Shown in pieces: positions 22,173 to 22,416 of a stretch of DNA of 22,416 nt. Source of the DNA: Gammaproteobacteria bacterium RIFCSPHIGHO2_12_FULL_37_34. Its GTDB lineage: Bacteria; Pseudomonadota; Gammaproteobacteria; DSM-16500. The first letter of the stretch is position 1, and every line of letters starts with the position of its first letter. The notes below the pieces were generated by a model. That model was not told the DNA's origin and ran no database searches. It saw nothing but the letters and a program-made list of their open reading frames with translations. Where the stretch lies: the NCBI GenBank assembly GCA_001801495.1, contig MGXW01000064.1:1-22416 (forward strand), read 5' to 3'. The translations under genes were made by a program, and so were the position numbers.

Positions 22173-22406
22173 GTGACTCCTTATCACATCAAAATTGCGC
22201 CTTCGGCAAAAAAACAATTTATTTCTTTGCCTAAAAGATATCAAAAAATTTTATTCAAACTGATGGAAGCTTTAGCAATTAATCCCCGTCCTCCAGGTGT
22301 TAAAAAAATAGATGGTATGACCGGTCTTTATAATCATGACATAGATCATTTGCGATTAATTTATAAAATTGAAGAGCAAGAAGTTTTAATATTGTTGGTA
22401 AAATAA
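22173..22406 (+). CDS. RelE/ParE-family toxin, C-terminally short
   Basis: 77 aa from a GTG start. YHIKIAPSAKKQFISLPKRYQKILFKLMEAL then NPRPPGVKKIDGMTGLYNHDIDHLRLIYKI is a typical RelE-superfamily body, including the ArgLeu-Ile-Tyr strand. Family members normally continue after the last strand with VGxRxxVY or similar, which supplies the Arg and Tyr needed for mRNA cleavage; here two stop codons follow LLVK. The toxin may be inactive, or may act differently (ParE-like). Ten bases remain to the window edge, and a +1 shift there would read VGK before diverging. The Phd-type antitoxin upstream supports the assignment. Confidence 0.8.
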   Translation: MTPYHIKIAPSAKKQFISLPKRYQKILFKLMEALAINPRPPGVKKIDGMTGLYNHDIDHLRLIYKIEEQEVLILLVK

Positions 22407-22416
22407 TAGCGCTCCT

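Noticed and set aside
1..22416. tRNA, rRNA, CRISPR array, insertion sequence or prophage genes
   Set aside because: No cloverleaf-like segments, regularly spaced repeats, transposase or integrase reading frames, or terminal inverted repeats with target duplications were seen on either strand by eye.

Overview
The window is AT-rich, densely coded and bacterial. Gene content (ychF end, rlmB, rnr, thyA-lgt-ptsP-rppH, dapB, murI, rlmJ, bcp) points to a gammaproteobacterium. An arginine pathway cut down to argG-argH in this region, a divergent amino-acid symporter, several toxin-antitoxin modules and a eukaryotic-looking disordered protein with nuclear-localisation-type motifs suggest a host-associated member, possibly of the Legionellales (Coxiella/Legionella/Berkiella relatives). 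That placement is inference from gene content, not a phylogeny.

Layout. 1-4.27 kb, mostly minus strand: the plus-strand 3' tip of ychF, then (reading leftward from 4.27 kb) a small leader ORF, argG, argH, rlmB and a hicA-hicB toxin-antitoxin pair. 4.3 kb: a divergent control region with a near-perfect ArgR operator lying on the argG promoter. 4.36-6.0 kb, plus: a divergent DAACS-family amino-acid symporter followed by argR, so the regulator, its operator, the last two arginine biosynthesis genes and a transporter form one local arginine module. 6.0-9.55 kb, minus: a small four-helix membrane protein, an exported M15 peptidase and RNase R. 9.7-10.4 kb, plus: a small lipoprotein, an N-terminally shortened hicA that is easy to miss, and hicB with a ribbon-helix-helix domain. 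10.4-14.8 kb, minus: the gammaproteobacterial rppH-ptsP-lgt-thyA cluster, with overlapping or nearly abutting genes. 15.0-22.4 kb, plus: an effector-like disordered protein with its own strong promoter, dapB-murI-rlmJ in tight succession, a glycine-zipper lipoprotein, bcp-proS (overlapping), a class I fructose-bisphosphate aldolase, and a Phd/RelE-type pair at the edge.

The most interesting observations are: (1) a putative nucleus-directed effector at 15.03-15.92 kb, with a PSRKRKR motif, an Asp/Ser acidic tract and a weak internal repeat; (2) a short translated leader upstream of argG that ends in rare-type Arg codons and overlaps the argG start codon, under an ArgR-box promoter; (3) a symporter of the glutamate-transporter family in which the residue that binds an acidic side chain, and several sodium-site residues, appear replaced, which in this setting could mean citrulline or another neutral amino acid; (4) a degenerate HicA and a RelE-type toxin lacking its catalytic C-terminus.
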